64,000 nt of DNA, taken from assembly GCF_001653565.1 (NCBI RefSeq), contig NZ_LYPB01000049.1:462391-526390 (forward strand), in the 5' to 3' direction. The position numbers were made by a program, and so were the translations under genes. How positions within the stretch are numbered: position 1 is the first letter of the stretch; each line of letters opens with the position of its first letter. Below, piece after piece: positions 7,185 through 15,880 of this stretch. Origin of the DNA: Paenibacillus oryzisoli. GTDB lineage: Bacteria; Bacillota; Bacilli; Paenibacillales; NBRC-103111. Under the pieces are notes generated by a model. That model saw only the letters and a program-made list of their open reading frames with translations. It had not been told where the DNA came from and searched no databases.

Positions 7185-8633
7185 TTATTTCAAGAAGCAA
7201 GTTGCGACGTATTTATTATTACTGACCCATTCAAAGCATTGAATGGGTGGCAGCGCGTTCGATCGATAACCTAAAAAAAGAGCTAAGTGAGTAGGACCAG
7301 CGAAAAACAGATCTATTTGTTTCGCCTCAATACTCCCAGCAACTGTCGTTATTCCCCTTTTTATTGTTGCGACCGCCGCGTTTGCTTGCTTTGCCGAAAC
7401 AATAGGCTCCGAGGAATACAAATGCAGTCTTGGGAAATGTGATAGTTCAGTGTTTTGCGTAAAAGCTTCAACTTCGGAAGCAAGATTTTCTTTCATTATG
7501 CCTATTGTTACAATTAATCGGTCCCCTGCACCTTCAACATATGTAGGAGTGACCGCATAGTCAGGTGTTTGTGAATTTGCAAGATCATCTGTCGCCCAAA
7601 GTTCTCCACGATAATCCATATCCACTGTAAATCCGGCTACTGCCGAAAAAACTTTTCCAATGGCAATCGCGGCGGAGATGCGTCGATTACCTTTTAGCAC
7701 TATCCTACGTGTATCCCGTTGACTTTTTACCCACTTGGATGTTTCGTACAACTGCGTTATAAGTTTGGAATTCCACTCAGAAGTGGGAGGGTAATTCCTA
7801 CCTGCCCCTCCGAAAAATAACTCCCATTCAAATTGTAACGTTGTTTCAAGCTTATTAACTTCTTCTGTTTCAGTGGAAATAACGACAGGTTTTGGTGGGA
7901 TGTGGTATTTCTCATTAATCGCTGATTGCATGGTCGTTTCTATTTGATCCCTCGTGATAGGTCGCGCTTTATTTAATCGAATAAGTGTAAGCAAGTTGCT
8001 AAAAACATTTGGAATTTCTTTACCCGGAACCTCACCATACTCTGGTAAATGAAGTTGAATCTGATCTCGAAAGATCCCTCTGGCATTATCCCCATTTGAG
8101 ATTAAATTCCAATCAGGTTCAATTAATACTTTCTTATAAAGAAATTCTGCCATCTTTTCGTCTTTGCCAAGTTTACGAACACGACCAACATAATCGGAAT
8201 ACGAATTCACAACAACTCCTGAAGAAACTTCATAAAATGACTGCGGATCTCGTACCCTGCGCAATCCGTTTATGAGGGGCTTTATATCTTCAGATATTCC
8301 ATTGCAACATAGTGTAAATCGTCCGAAAGTACCCGGGCTTCCGATATCCAATTCTTGAAATCGTTCAATTTCTTCCCAAAATTCTTTTGGCTTAACAATA
8401 TGATTTTTAGCTTCCAGCGCTTCTCGGGTAATACCTTCAGCAGGAGAGAAGAACTTTGCTTCAAAATCGGCTACCCCTTCGCGAATTAATGAATCAAAAC
8501 CCTCAAATGATAGCCAAAAAGGGATTTTGCAAAGGATCAGGTTTGTTTGAAAATCAAAACCACTCTCTGCCGTATCTCCACCTTGTGATTCAGCTTCAAG
8601 CAACGATGGTGTTGGCTTTTTATTATCCGTCAT
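7185..8633 (-). CDS. cap4: CBASS effector Cap4-like: DUF4297-type nuclease plus SAVED domain
   Basis: 482 residues. The N-terminal half fits the DUF4297/Cap4 endonuclease: GGDTAESGFDFQ at about 18-29, then a PD-(D/E)XK core with DFEAKF near 55 and LEAKNH near 74-79 as candidate catalytic acid and E-x-K. The C-terminal part from about 290 looks like a SAVED sensor of cyclic nucleotides (RRISAAIAIGKVFSAVAGFT, DYRGELWATD, and a final LFFAGPTHLALFLGYRSN that resembles the end of many SAVED domains). In known systems ligand binding assembles Cap4 and triggers DNA degradation. Its ATG overlaps the cap3 stop. The operon context makes this call strong. Confidence 0.88.
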   Translation of the reverse strand: MTDNKKPTPSLLEAESQGGDTAESGFDFQTNLILCKIPFWLSFEGFDSLIREGVADFEAKFFSPAEGITREALEAKNHIVKPKEFWEEIERFQELDIGSPGTFGRFTLCCNGISEDIKPLINGLRRVRDPQSFYEVSSGVVVNSYSDYVGRVRKLGKDEKMAEFLYKKVLIEPDWNLISNGDNARGIFRDQIQLHLPEYGEVPGKEIPNVFSNLLTLIRLNKARPITRDQIETTMQSAINEKYHIPPKPVVISTETEEVNKLETTLQFEWELFFGGAGRNYPPTSEWNSKLITQLYETSKWVKSQRDTRRIVLKGNRRISAAIAIGKVFSAVAGFTVDMDYRGELWATDDLANSQTPDYAVTPTYVEGAGDRLIVTIGIMKENLASEVEAFTQNTELSHFPRLHLYSSEPIVSAKQANAAVATIKRGITTVAGSIEAKQIDLFFAGPTHLALFLGYRSNALPPIQCFEWVSNNKYVATCFLK

Positions 8634-9106
8634 AATGTATCCCCCTCCAATAATAGCTCGCCTGTCATAACTTCAAATCCAGGGGCAAAAAGACTAACAC
8701 TGCCTGCTAATTCCCCCGCCGCCAATTTGACAATCAAAAGAATGGAAAAATTTGCACCAACGGATGGGTCCTGTACTATCTCCCACATACTTTCTTGATC
8801 AAGGCTGCTCGGTATCAACGAAAAAGAGGGGTGAGAGTGCCACTCTCCCAAATAGTTAAATCGGGTGTATTGAAAATCGGTACTTTTAAAAAATGTCCGT
8901 AGGGACTGTTTAAGTGACTCCTCCATTTTTCGCACGAAGGAAATCCATGTGCCACCTTGCTGCTGAACTGTGAAATCGCAAATTCGAAACACACTTTCAG
9001 ATACATGCTCCCCCATTAAGATGCCACCAATTTCACGGGTCCCCGCACTTTTAAGTAAGCCGATCATTCTTTTTCTTATCTTAAATGGCAGAAGGATATT
9101 AATCAT
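8630..9106 (-). CDS. cap3: Cap3, JAMM-type isopeptidase of type II CBASS
   Basis: 158 residues with a full JAMM zinc motif: Glu25 in REIGGILMG and H-x-H-x7-S-x2-D at 90-103 (EWHSHPSFSLIPSSLD). Cap3 proteins cut the conjugates between the CD-NTase C-terminus and target proteins made by Cap2. It overlaps the end of cap2 by 8 bp and cap4 by 4 bp, so translation is probably coupled. Confidence 0.92.
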   Translation of the reverse strand: MINILLPFKIRKRMIGLLKSAGTREIGGILMGEHVSESVFRICDFTVQQQGGTWISFVRKMEESLKQSLRTFFKSTDFQYTRFNYLGEWHSHPSFSLIPSSLDQESMWEIVQDPSVGANFSILLIVKLAAGELAGSVSLFAPGFEVMTGELLLEGDTL

Positions 9107-10817
9107 CTTTTTCCTCCAATAATTTCATAAGAAAGGAAACGTTCTCGGATTGTAATTTGGCATCCACCACAGAAGGTTCCTCATCTTGGAGCAAATGGTC
9201 GGTTTGAATCGGTCTCGTGTCAAATGGTTGACTAAAGATCCATCCTTCGGATAAACCAATGAGATACATGGAGTAAGGAAACATCGATTTGTCCGAATGT
9301 ACTGCAGTATCTACAACAAGGCGTGTTAAATGACTCGCTATAACCGATACATCTGCATCTGATGCAATATATACTTCTCCATCGCTATTTTCAATTGTGT
9401 ATGGTGCAGGAATAGATGGATTAAAATCTGGCGCGTCGACGGTATACTGATGGTAAGCTTGCCTCATGGCTTGTGGGTTTGGATCACGTCCTGGGCGACT
9501 GCGCGCTACAAGCCCTCCAATACCGCCGGCATACACTTCTGTCCAAATCAGAGGTTTTTTGCTCGCGGCAGAAATAGAAGCCAACAAATTGAATACTTGC
9601 CCATTTGCCGTTGCATCAACGATAACATCACATGTGCTTATTTTTACAAGCGCACCGTTGACTGCTGCATTCGATTCTTGTCCAGTTAAATTGATACTCG
9701 TCGTTTCAACTGCAACAGTTGGTGAAATGTAGCGTAGTTTTTGTGCAATGGCGTCCACTTTATGAAAACCAACATTGCGCCAATCGAGGGAATGTCGTTC
9801 AAGATTTCCAACCAAGAACAGATCTTCATCGACCAAATAAAATTTACCGGCTCCCATGCGACAAAGGGATTCTGCCACCTTACTACCTACTGATCCTAAG
9901 CCAACGATGGCAATTCGTTTTTCGCTCAACCTTTGGCAAAATTCTGGTGTCCGTTTATTCTTACTATCGTCCATCAAGATCGCTAAGTCGCGCAGTTCAT
10001 CGTCCGAAAAATAATACAAATGCATCCCTGCTTGTTGATCGATCAGGATGACGCCCTGCACTCTATCTTCACCGTTTGGCTGAGATAATGTAAGCACTAC
10101 TTCGTCATGTGTTTTAACCAATTCCTGCAGATTTTCAATTGTTTTTATTTCTCGCACTTGCTCAGCTGTAGCAGATGTGCGGTAAACAAGCCATTGTTCC
10201 TTACCATAACTTTTTTTAAAAGGTTCTGGCATCTGTGGGTTTTCATAATCGTTGATTTGAAGTACATGATAAACAATGGTTCCAACTTCAACAACATATT
10301 TTAATGTCGCATGCCCTACTTTTTTTTCTTCGGTCGCTGATAAATAATCAAACAGAGATTCTGACATGTGCATACGGAAAATTTTACTTCGAAGTGATTG
10401 ACCAGGCGTTAGAAAATGGCGAGATGGAACGATTCCGTGCTGTTCCGATTGCCCTAGTGGGTTCTCGGCTTCGAGCAGTCGGTAAGTGCTCTCTAGCATT
10501 TGCGCGGCTGTTATATCATGATGCCAATTATCTGGTCCCCATTCCAGACATAGGGTACCGTTGGCATATTGATGCTCTGACCATCGTACATCGGAATCGA
10601 TTGGTGCCACATAAGGAGGTGTGGCAGGGAAAAAGTCAGGATATGTAAGCTTTACTTGGTAAACAAGCTCGTGGGCTCTAATATCTGCTTTTATTGTAAG
10701 CCTTGGTTCGATACTCCACATAATACCTACAAGCCAACTTGCATTGGCTTGTAGTCTGTCCATTTCGTTACGCTCATGCGCCAATCGAGACTGATCAGTT
10801 AAATACCAAATACCCAT
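9099..10817 (-). CDS. cap2: Cap2, E2-E1 fusion of type II CBASS
   Basis: 572 residues. Residues 1-130 form an E2-like domain with catalytic Cys90 in GTLCLEWGPDNW. A linker (about 140-295) follows, then a ThiF/E1 adenylation domain with the ATP loop GLGSVGS at 306-312, Asp330 (YLVDEDLF) and Arg341 (NLER). Known Cap2 proteins adenylate the CD-NTase C-terminus and transfer it to targets, priming the synthase. No cysteine occurs after residue 396, so the usual E1 catalytic cysteine is not evident. It begins directly after the CD-NTase stop. Confidence 0.92.
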   Translation of the reverse strand: MGIWYLTDQSRLAHERNEMDRLQANASWLVGIMWSIEPRLTIKADIRAHELVYQVKLTYPDFFPATPPYVAPIDSDVRWSEHQYANGTLCLEWGPDNWHHDITAAQMLESTYRLLEAENPLGQSEQHGIVPSRHFLTPGQSLRSKIFRMHMSESLFDYLSATEEKKVGHATLKYVVEVGTIVYHVLQINDYENPQMPEPFKKSYGKEQWLVYRTSATAEQVREIKTIENLQELVKTHDEVVLTLSQPNGEDRVQGVILIDQQAGMHLYYFSDDELRDLAILMDDSKNKRTPEFCQRLSEKRIAIVGLGSVGSKVAESLCRMGAGKFYLVDEDLFLVGNLERHSLDWRNVGFHKVDAIAQKLRYISPTVAVETTSINLTGQESNAAVNGALVKISTCDVIVDATANGQVFNLLASISAASKKPLIWTEVYAGGIGGLVARSRPGRDPNPQAMRQAYHQYTVDAPDFNPSIPAPYTIENSDGEVYIASDADVSVIASHLTRLVVDTAVHSDKSMFPYSMYLIGLSEGWIFSQPFDTRPIQTDHLLQDEEPSVVDAKLQSENVSFLMKLLEEKDD

Positions 10818-11813
10818 TTATGCAAACCCTCCGGGTTTTTTCGGCTCTACCGCACGATTAGGAAATGCAAGCGTTGGTGCTACTGCGCTAGCAAGAAGCG
10901 AATTGTTTTGAACTACACTGGATTTCGGGAACCTATCTCCGAATAAAATACGCCATTTATTAATTGACTTGTCCGCGTCTTTCTCATCGATAGCTTCTCT
11001 TCCAATTTTGGCATGGGCTTTGACCTTATTATAAAACCCTTCAAAAGCATCAAAAGTCATGCCGGCGGTAACTGAATTGCCACTGACACCCGGATCGCTA
11101 ATATGCGGGATGCTACCAAGTGAAATATATATCTTGTATTTCTCCACGATCTTTTCTAGGGTCCCAACAAACAATTCACCGTAGTTGGTTTGTTGCCGAT
11201 CCATACATTCAGCAACGATACACTCAATAACAAATCCCTTAGGCTTTTTAGCGAGAGTTGTGTTCTCCCTTCTCCACCATTTCATCAACTTAACAAGCGG
11301 TTTAAAACGTGCGCTACAATCTTGATTTATTTCGGTCGTCCAGACTGTATGTTTCGGAGGATTTGTAATTATCCATTGTTCCTTTTTACGGTCTGGAATA
11401 TAAAGCGTTCCTTCTATGCCGTTTGGAGCAATAATCGGTACAACATCGATGTCAACTTTATCGGTCTGAATGCCTACTGATCGATTTTGTTTCCGAATGA
11501 TTGAATACTCGGATCTTAATGTACTGTATAAGGAATCGATCACACTTTGAGGATCGTCGGACAATGTATGTTTTGTAACGATGATGATATCGACATCGGG
11601 GCGCGCAACAGTGCCTTCCTTTATTTTAGGACGAATTGCTGTATCTCGTATATATGACCCAGATAAAAACGAACTGACATAATACTTCTTATAAGTAGCG
11701 TGTCCACTAAGAAAGTCTCTTACCTTAGTGTGCCCATTGCTTGCATCTGTTTTGGTTGTTTGGCTCGGTTCAATATCAGTTAAAAATGAAGTGAATTGTG
11801 TTTGTGTAATCAA
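10818..11813 (-). CDS. cdnD: CD-NTase (cGAS/DncV-like nucleotidyltransferase), probable clade D
   Basis: 331 residues with the nucleotidyltransferase signature: GSYIRDT at 52-58, DVD at 73-75 and a third acidic strand DKVDIDVVP at 118-126. These are Mg-binding residues for synthesis of a cyclic oligonucleotide alarm signal. The C-terminus ends PKKPGGFA, a flexible Gly-rich tail of the kind conjugated by Cap2. Gene order (CD-NTase, Cap2, Cap3, Cap4) equals that of the Enterobacter cloacae CdnD02 operon, which is why I suggest clade D; the signal molecule is not deducible from sequence alone. Confidence 0.9.
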   Translation of the reverse strand: MITQTQFTSFLTDIEPSQTTKTDASNGHTKVRDFLSGHATYKKYYVSSFLSGSYIRDTAIRPKIKEGTVARPDVDIIIVTKHTLSDDPQSVIDSLYSTLRSEYSIIRKQNRSVGIQTDKVDIDVVPIIAPNGIEGTLYIPDRKKEQWIITNPPKHTVWTTEINQDCSARFKPLVKLMKWWRRENTTLAKKPKGFVIECIVAECMDRQQTNYGELFVGTLEKIVEKYKIYISLGSIPHISDPGVSGNSVTAGMTFDAFEGFYNKVKAHAKIGREAIDEKDADKSINKWRILFGDRFPKSSVVQNNSLLASAVAPTLAFPNRAVEPKKPGGFA

Positions 11814-11866
11814 TTTTCCCGCTCCCTTATTGGATAAATTGGTTTATTTCGACAACTCTTCTAGGC

Positions 11867-12304
11867 TCAGTATGCTCTTCGCCGTCTTGGACGAGAGTCG
11901 CTGTTCCCCATAGCCACGAGCATAAACCCAAGCACACAAAACACGATTAACAGCCAAGAGAAGTATACAAGGAAGTAAAGGCTAGCGATAACAAACAATG
12001 CCCCTGCTACGCATAGTAAAATCCGTATCCATAATGTAATCTCGTCACCTATATACGACAGACGGAAGGAAACAATTGCTGCAAAACCGCAGAGTAAAAA
12101 TGCACTAAATGAAATACAGGTAATTTTCAAATAATGTAATGGACTAGCAAAATAAAACTTTACTAGTTCAGAAAACGTTTCGGGTTTAGGAAGTTCTGAA
12201 ATCAATGTATACGCGTAGTACGATATCGCGGCTGCTACCGCATATATGATGGCACAGAACCATGGGTTTTTCATTTCATCGATGGCTTCAAGAAAAGAAC
12301 GCAT
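11867..12304 (-). CDS. Four-TM membrane protein at the head of the CBASS operon
   Basis: 145 residues with about four hydrophobic segments (near 16-36, 60-82, 90-110 and 112-132) and a basic tail ending SRPRRRRAY. No family recognised. It is co-directional with the CD-NTase and only 53 bp upstream, with no terminator between, so it may be part of the operon. It could be a membrane effector, an anchor or an unrelated cargo gene. Confidence 0.6.
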   Translation of the reverse strand: MRSFLEAIDEMKNPWFCAIIYAVAAAISYYAYTLISELPKPETFSELVKFYFASPLHYLKITCISFSAFLLCGFAAIVSFRLSYIGDEITLWIRILLCVAGALFVIASLYFLVYFSWLLIVFCVLGFMLVAMGNSDSRPRRRRAY

Positions 12305-12385
12305 TCGTAACCTGCTTTCAAAATTAGTTTTAAGTGGCAGGAATTTAGTGAGTGATGTAGAATAACCTTGTATTAACTATTCTGG

Positions 12386-12421
12386 TTTTTGTTAATGACT
12401 TTTGGCGAAGGTTAACAAAAA
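12386..12421. repeat. Hairpin upstream of CBASS operon
   Basis: A perfect 10-bp inverted repeat, TTTTTGTTAA / TTAACAAAAA, with a 16-nt loop. It lies 80 bp upstream of the membrane-protein gene. It may be an operator or an RNA hairpin. Confidence 0.45.
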
Positions 12422-12450
12422 CACACATGCACTACCAAATCCCTGCGATG

Positions 12451-12476
12451 AAAAGCTTAACTTCGGTTAAGCTTTT
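12451..12476 (+). terminator. Strong plus-strand intrinsic terminator with no upstream gene
   Basis: An 11-bp stem AAAAGCTTAAC / GTTAAGCTTTT with a TTCG tetraloop, followed by TTTCTTTTTC on the plus strand. No plus-strand ORF precedes it in the gap 12305-12450. On the minus strand it could end the small gene at 12515, though the U-run is shorter that way. Confidence 0.6.
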
Positions 12477-12514
12477 TTTCTTTTTCACAACAATCAGTTG
12501 AAGCTTGTCCAATA

Positions 12515-12685
12515 CTACTTCTCCTTACGGACTCCTTTAAACGGAGCTGGACTGCTTGTTTTCTGATCCATGATTCTACCGGTATTGCTGTCCCGTTTTA
12601 CCCAATTACCGTTTGGAGCTTGAAATTGACTCCGATCTCGAACTGCCCCAACTCTTCCTGCACCTGGTTTGCCGTTTGTTGCCAT
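12515..12685 (-). CDS. Small basic Gly-rich hypothetical protein
   Basis: 56 residues from ATG at 12685 (GGAGGTGCCAAC directly upstream); an in-frame start further upstream lacks a site. The sequence MATNGKPGAGRVGAVRDRSQ, then NWVKRDSNTGRIMDQKT and PFKGVRKEK looks like a widespread small basic protein that I know from mobile islands but cannot name. It is disordered-looking, with no cysteines. It is divergent from the XRE/ImmA pair and shares the control region with three AATGTCAA sites. Confidence 0.6.
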   Translation of the reverse strand: MATNGKPGAGRVGAVRDRSQFQAPNGNWVKRDSNTGRIMDQKTSSPAPFKGVRKEK

Positions 12686-12752
12686 GTTGGCACCTCCTCT
12701 CTTGGATATTTTTCCCTTAAGCACATTACTAGATTAACATTATCAAAACAAT

Positions 12753-12835
12753 AATGTCAACACGATTAACAGGTTTATTTTTACATGTCAATGATATTGA
12801 CATTCAAAGTGAGAAGTAAAAAGTTTTAATGTCAA
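12753..12835. promoter_or_regulatory. Candidate XRE operator cluster
   Basis: Three copies of AATGTCAA or ATGTCAAT: 12753-12760, the perfect 19-bp palindrome ATGTCAATGATATTGACAT at 12785-12803, and 12828-12835. They lie between the divergent 56-residue gene and the XRE regulator, as expected for an autoregulatory operator. Confidence 0.55.
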
Positions 12836-12934
12836 CGTCACAAACATTTATATATTCGAGACTTGCCTCTCATTGACTTTCAATTTTTTGAAGGTAATAT
12901 TAGTGATAGAAAGACTTTTAATTGGAGCTAAAAA

Positions 12935-13270
12935 ATGATGATCGAAGAATTACTTTACCAAGAAATTGGAAAAAGAATTAAAGCCTACCGCGAGCAGAAA
13001 AAATGGACACAAGAAGAACTTGCCGATCGTGTTCATCGTTCAAGAACTTCTATAACTAATATCGAACAAGGAAAACAGCGCTTTCAAATCCATTCCTTAT
13101 ATGAAATTGCGGATACTTTGGGTATTACCCCTTTAGATTTACTTCCACAACCAGGTGAACTCATTACAAATGTTGACTTACCAGAAAATGTGGAAAAACT
13201 TGATGCTGATGGTATTGAATTTTTCAAGAAAATGTATTTAAATTCAAAGAAACTGGGGGAAAAATCATGA
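12935..13270 (+). CDS. XRE-family HTH regulator, candidate CapH-like
   Basis: 111 residues. The helix-turn-helix fills the first 65 residues: IGKRIKAYREQKKWTQEELA, then RSRTSITNIEQGKQRFQIHS. The short C-terminal tail is the likely cleavage or interaction region. GGAG precedes ATG 12935. It overlaps the next gene (ImmA-like) by four bases. XRE/ImmA pairs regulate integrative elements (ImmR/ImmA) and also CBASS operons (CapH/CapP). The CBASS operon starts 630 bp to the left in the opposite direction, which makes the latter role plausible. Confidence 0.88.
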   Translation: MMIEELLYQEIGKRIKAYREQKKWTQEELADRVHRSRTSITNIEQGKQRFQIHSLYEIADTLGITPLDLLPQPGELITNVDLPENVEKLDADGIEFFKKMYLNSKKLGEKS

Positions 13271-13800
13271 ATATAAATAAAGCAGAGAAAAAAGCCGAAC
13301 AACTGCTAAACAAATTTAATATTCAAGAATTACCAATACCAGTTGAAGAAATTGCGAAGAATTTAAATATTCATGTACAATACCAACCGTTTGAAGGTGA
13401 ATTATCCGGGTTACTTTTTCGAAATGAAGACGAGAGTGAAGTAATAATTGGCGTAAACTCTTCTCACTCTTTAAATAGACAACGTTTTACAATTGCACAT
13501 GAACTTGGTCATTTTCTCTTACATAAAGGTAATGAAATGCATGTCGATCGCGGGTTTAAGTTAAATTTTAGGGATGAAAACTCCGCTAAAGCCATTAACC
13601 CAGAAGAGGTCGAAGCGAATGCTTTTGCCGCTGCACTTTTGATGCCAAAACAATTTCTTATAGAAGCAATTCAAGAAAAGTTAGATGGGGAAATTGATTT
13701 ACTTAACAATGAATCAAAACAGTTCACTGAAATAGCTGAACAATTTAAAGTAAGTCAACAAGCATTATTTATTCGTTTAGGTAAAATTGGTGTAATTTAA
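13267..13800 (+). CDS. ImmA/IrrE-family zinc metallopeptidase, candidate CapP-like
   Basis: 177 residues with HELGH at 78-82 (FTIAHELGHFLLH) and a downstream glutamate in EVEANAFAAALLMP (Glu116) as third zinc ligand, the pattern of ImmA/IrrE/CapP peptidases. These cleave a partner XRE repressor after a DNA-damage-type cue. It overlaps the XRE gene (ATGA), so the two are translated together. It ends at a strong terminator. Confidence 0.92.
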   Translation: MNINKAEKKAEQLLNKFNIQELPIPVEEIAKNLNIHVQYQPFEGELSGLLFRNEDESEVIIGVNSSHSLNRQRFTIAHELGHFLLHKGNEMHVDRGFKLNFRDENSAKAINPEEVEANAFAAALLMPKQFLIEAIQEKLDGEIDLLNNESKQFTEIAEQFKVSQQALFIRLGKIGVI

Positions 13801-13818
13801 ATTATGACTTAGCAAAAA

Positions 13819-13841
13819 GAGGCAATCTTTTAGATTGTCTC
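13819..13841. terminator. Terminator after immA-like gene
   Basis: A 9-bp stem GAGGCAATC / GATTGTCTC (one G-U pair), loop TTTTA, then six Ts on the plus strand. It faces the convergent Mrr-type gene. Confidence 0.88.
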
Positions 13842-13862
13842 TTTTTTCATACATTTTTAATT

Positions 13863-14576
13863 TTAGGATACTTCATCTATTAATTTTAGCAAATGATTTC
13901 CGTTAATAAGCCTAATCGGCTTGTCTTTTACATAATCAATTGCCGGATTCGTAAAGTTCCCTGTTGTGATATAAAATCCTTCTTTTGCACGCTCATCAAT
14001 GATTGCACTGTGGAATTTTTGGATTTCAGGGCGCCCAACTTTTGTTTCGTTGTAACGTTTACATTCAACAATCGATAAAACACCATCCTTCGTGAGAATG
14101 ATGTCTTTGCCACCATCACCTGTACGCTTTGTAACTTTCGCCTTGTATCCCTTCCGCCTATAGAGGTCAGCAATATATTCTTCAAACGCATAAGGATTCA
14201 TACTTTTTAATTCATTTAAAGTACGATAATGACGAATATGTTTAATTTGACGTTGTGTCTCTTCTAGGTTTTTTTTGAATAGCTTTTCTTCCTGATTCAA
14301 TTTCCACTTTACTTCCTCTTCTTTTCTTCTTTCTTCTCTCCTGGACTTCATTTGGTAAATCAGTATTATAAAAATGGCAGTAACACAAATAAATAAAACT
14401 ATCCCCAATGCCCATTGAGTTCGTGAAATGTGTGTAATAAATACAACAAAATAGTTAATCTTCTCCAAACTCCATCTCTTAAATGCCTTTAATACAAACG
14501 AAGCAATCAATGCGAAAATAACAATCGTACCTAATGCTTCGAGAGCATTGTTATTACTTCCACGTCTTCTCCCCAT
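13863..14576 (-). CDS. Membrane-anchored Mrr-type restriction endonuclease
   Basis: 237 residues from ATG 14576; a TTG five codons upstream is the alternative. Two transmembrane segments (about 16-31 and 57-75) are followed by a charged coiled coil (about 77-115) and then an Mrr_cat domain: FEEYIADLYRRKGYKAKVTK, then Asp158 in GDGGKDIIL and Glu171-x-Lys173 in IVECKRY, the PD-(D/E)XK triad. Mrr-type enzymes cut modified or foreign DNA. The membrane anchor would place it at the site of DNA entry. It fits the defence cargo of the island. Confidence 0.85.
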   Translation of the reverse strand: MGRRRGSNNNALEALGTIVIFALIASFVLKAFKRWSLEKINYFVVFITHISRTQWALGIVLFICVTAIFIILIYQMKSRREERRKEEEVKWKLNQEEKLFKKNLEETQRQIKHIRHYRTLNELKSMNPYAFEEYIADLYRRKGYKAKVTKRTGDGGKDIILTKDGVLSIVECKRYNETKVGRPEIQKFHSAIIDERAKEGFYITTGNFTNPAIDYVKDKPIRLINGNHLLKLIDEVS

Positions 14577-14809
14577 TGCAACACCCGCCAAATTAGTAGT
14601 TGTCTAATCATATGTGGACTAGGGTTATATAATTAGTGGCATCTCTTAAAAATCTTTATGCTCTACATATTCGGTGAAAATAAAGTATTTATCTCACGTG
14701 GTGGTCCCTCAACTACCGGGCAGCAGATATGTTAAATATTGAATATTAGTTGCTTCAACAGGGGATGTTGTTATTGTATAACAGACCCATTTTTGGCTGG
14801 AGGAGCAAT

Positions 14810-15667
14810 ATGAGGAAAACTGGATTATTTCTTATGGGATTGGTTTGTCTGACATTGTTAAATCCTTTTCTACCGCAGTTAAGAGCGAAAATGTCCGTAT
14901 TCTCTCCACAAGATATGATTCGTATCTCGGATTATATTGTTGTTGGAGAAATTAAAAAAGACGTTACTACAAAAAAACGAGATGCAGAAAATACAGCTAC
15001 ACACAAGGAAGTAACGATATCAATCGAGTCCGTCCTAAAAGGCGATATGGCTCAAAAGGAAATTGTATTACAGAACGATATTCGAACAGATATCATGCGT
15101 ACAGATGGTGTTGACTTTAATTTCCCCAAAAAAGGCACAAAAGTTATGCTGTTGTTAAGGAATTATGAAAGTAGCGGAATATCACTAGCGTATGCTAATA
15201 GTATTTGTGTAATTAAAAAAGGCAAAGTTCAAGTATATGATGGTATGAGATTTGGTAACAATGATGTAATCTTTGAACCAAATGATTATGAGAAAGCATA
15301 CCAAACCTTTTACGACAAACGGAAACGAGAGATTAGCGGTGAGACATTTAAGCCTCTTTCAGTGAATCCAGAATATATAATTGTAATGAAAAAGCAACCT
15401 CCAAATAAGGTTCTTGGAAGTTTAGTTCTTCTAGGTGAGCAAGCTAATCAGATTGTAAATGAAATCAACACATCCCATAAATTGATTGCATCAAAAAGTT
15501 GTGATCCTTCAAATGATTCGTTTGATGTGGTTGTTCATTATAAAAAAGGATTAAAAGATCGTAATTTTACTGTTTTTAATTGCCCAGGAACGATAGACCA
15601 AGCAAGTGGGATAATGATTGAACCAGGAATATCAGTTCAAAACTTTGATAAACTATTTAAGCAATAA
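14810..15667 (+). CDS. Secreted or anchored hypothetical protein
   Basis: 285 residues from ATG 14810 (GGAGGAGCAAT upstream). An N-terminal signal or anchor segment (RKTGLFLMGLVCLTLLNPFL) precedes a beta-rich region (ISDYIVVGEIKKDVTTKK, VTISIESVLKGD, KVMLLLRNYES), which resembles the exported domains of Bacillota that respond to cell-envelope conditions. There is no catalytic motif I recognise. It stands alone with its own terminator. Confidence 0.65.
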   Translation: MRKTGLFLMGLVCLTLLNPFLPQLRAKMSVFSPQDMIRISDYIVVGEIKKDVTTKKRDAENTATHKEVTISIESVLKGDMAQKEIVLQNDIRTDIMRTDGVDFNFPKKGTKVMLLLRNYESSGISLAYANSICVIKKGKVQVYDGMRFGNNDVIFEPNDYEKAYQTFYDKRKREISGETFKPLSVNPEYIIVMKKQPPNKVLGSLVLLGEQANQIVNEINTSHKLIASKSCDPSNDSFDVVVHYKKGLKDRNFTVFNCPGTIDQASGIMIEPGISVQNFDKLFKQ

Positions 15668-15788
15668 TGAATCGTTCAACTAACGTGAATGAGAGTTAAA
15701 TATTTGTTACATGATTGAAATCTTATTTTCATCTGGCATTAATCATTAAAGATGATAATAAAAGTCGACCCCCTTTAAAATAAACTTA

Positions 15789-15813
15789 GACCCACAGCCC
15801 GTTGCTGTGGGTC
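15789..15813 (+). terminator. Intrinsic terminator
   Basis: A 10-bp perfect stem GACCCACAGC / GCTGTGGGTC, loop CCGTT, then TCTTTTT. It lies 120 bp after the secreted protein gene. Confidence 0.88.
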
Positions 15814-15880
15814 TCTTTTTGTTAAGCTAAAGGGCAGTTTAACGTGTTGGTAGCTTGAGATTTTGAATATTATGAATCTA

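Noticed and set aside
12935..13800. Phage repressor and protease of a prophage
   Set aside because: No structural, replication or lysis genes are seen in the window part of the island. An integrative island or CBASS switch fits better.
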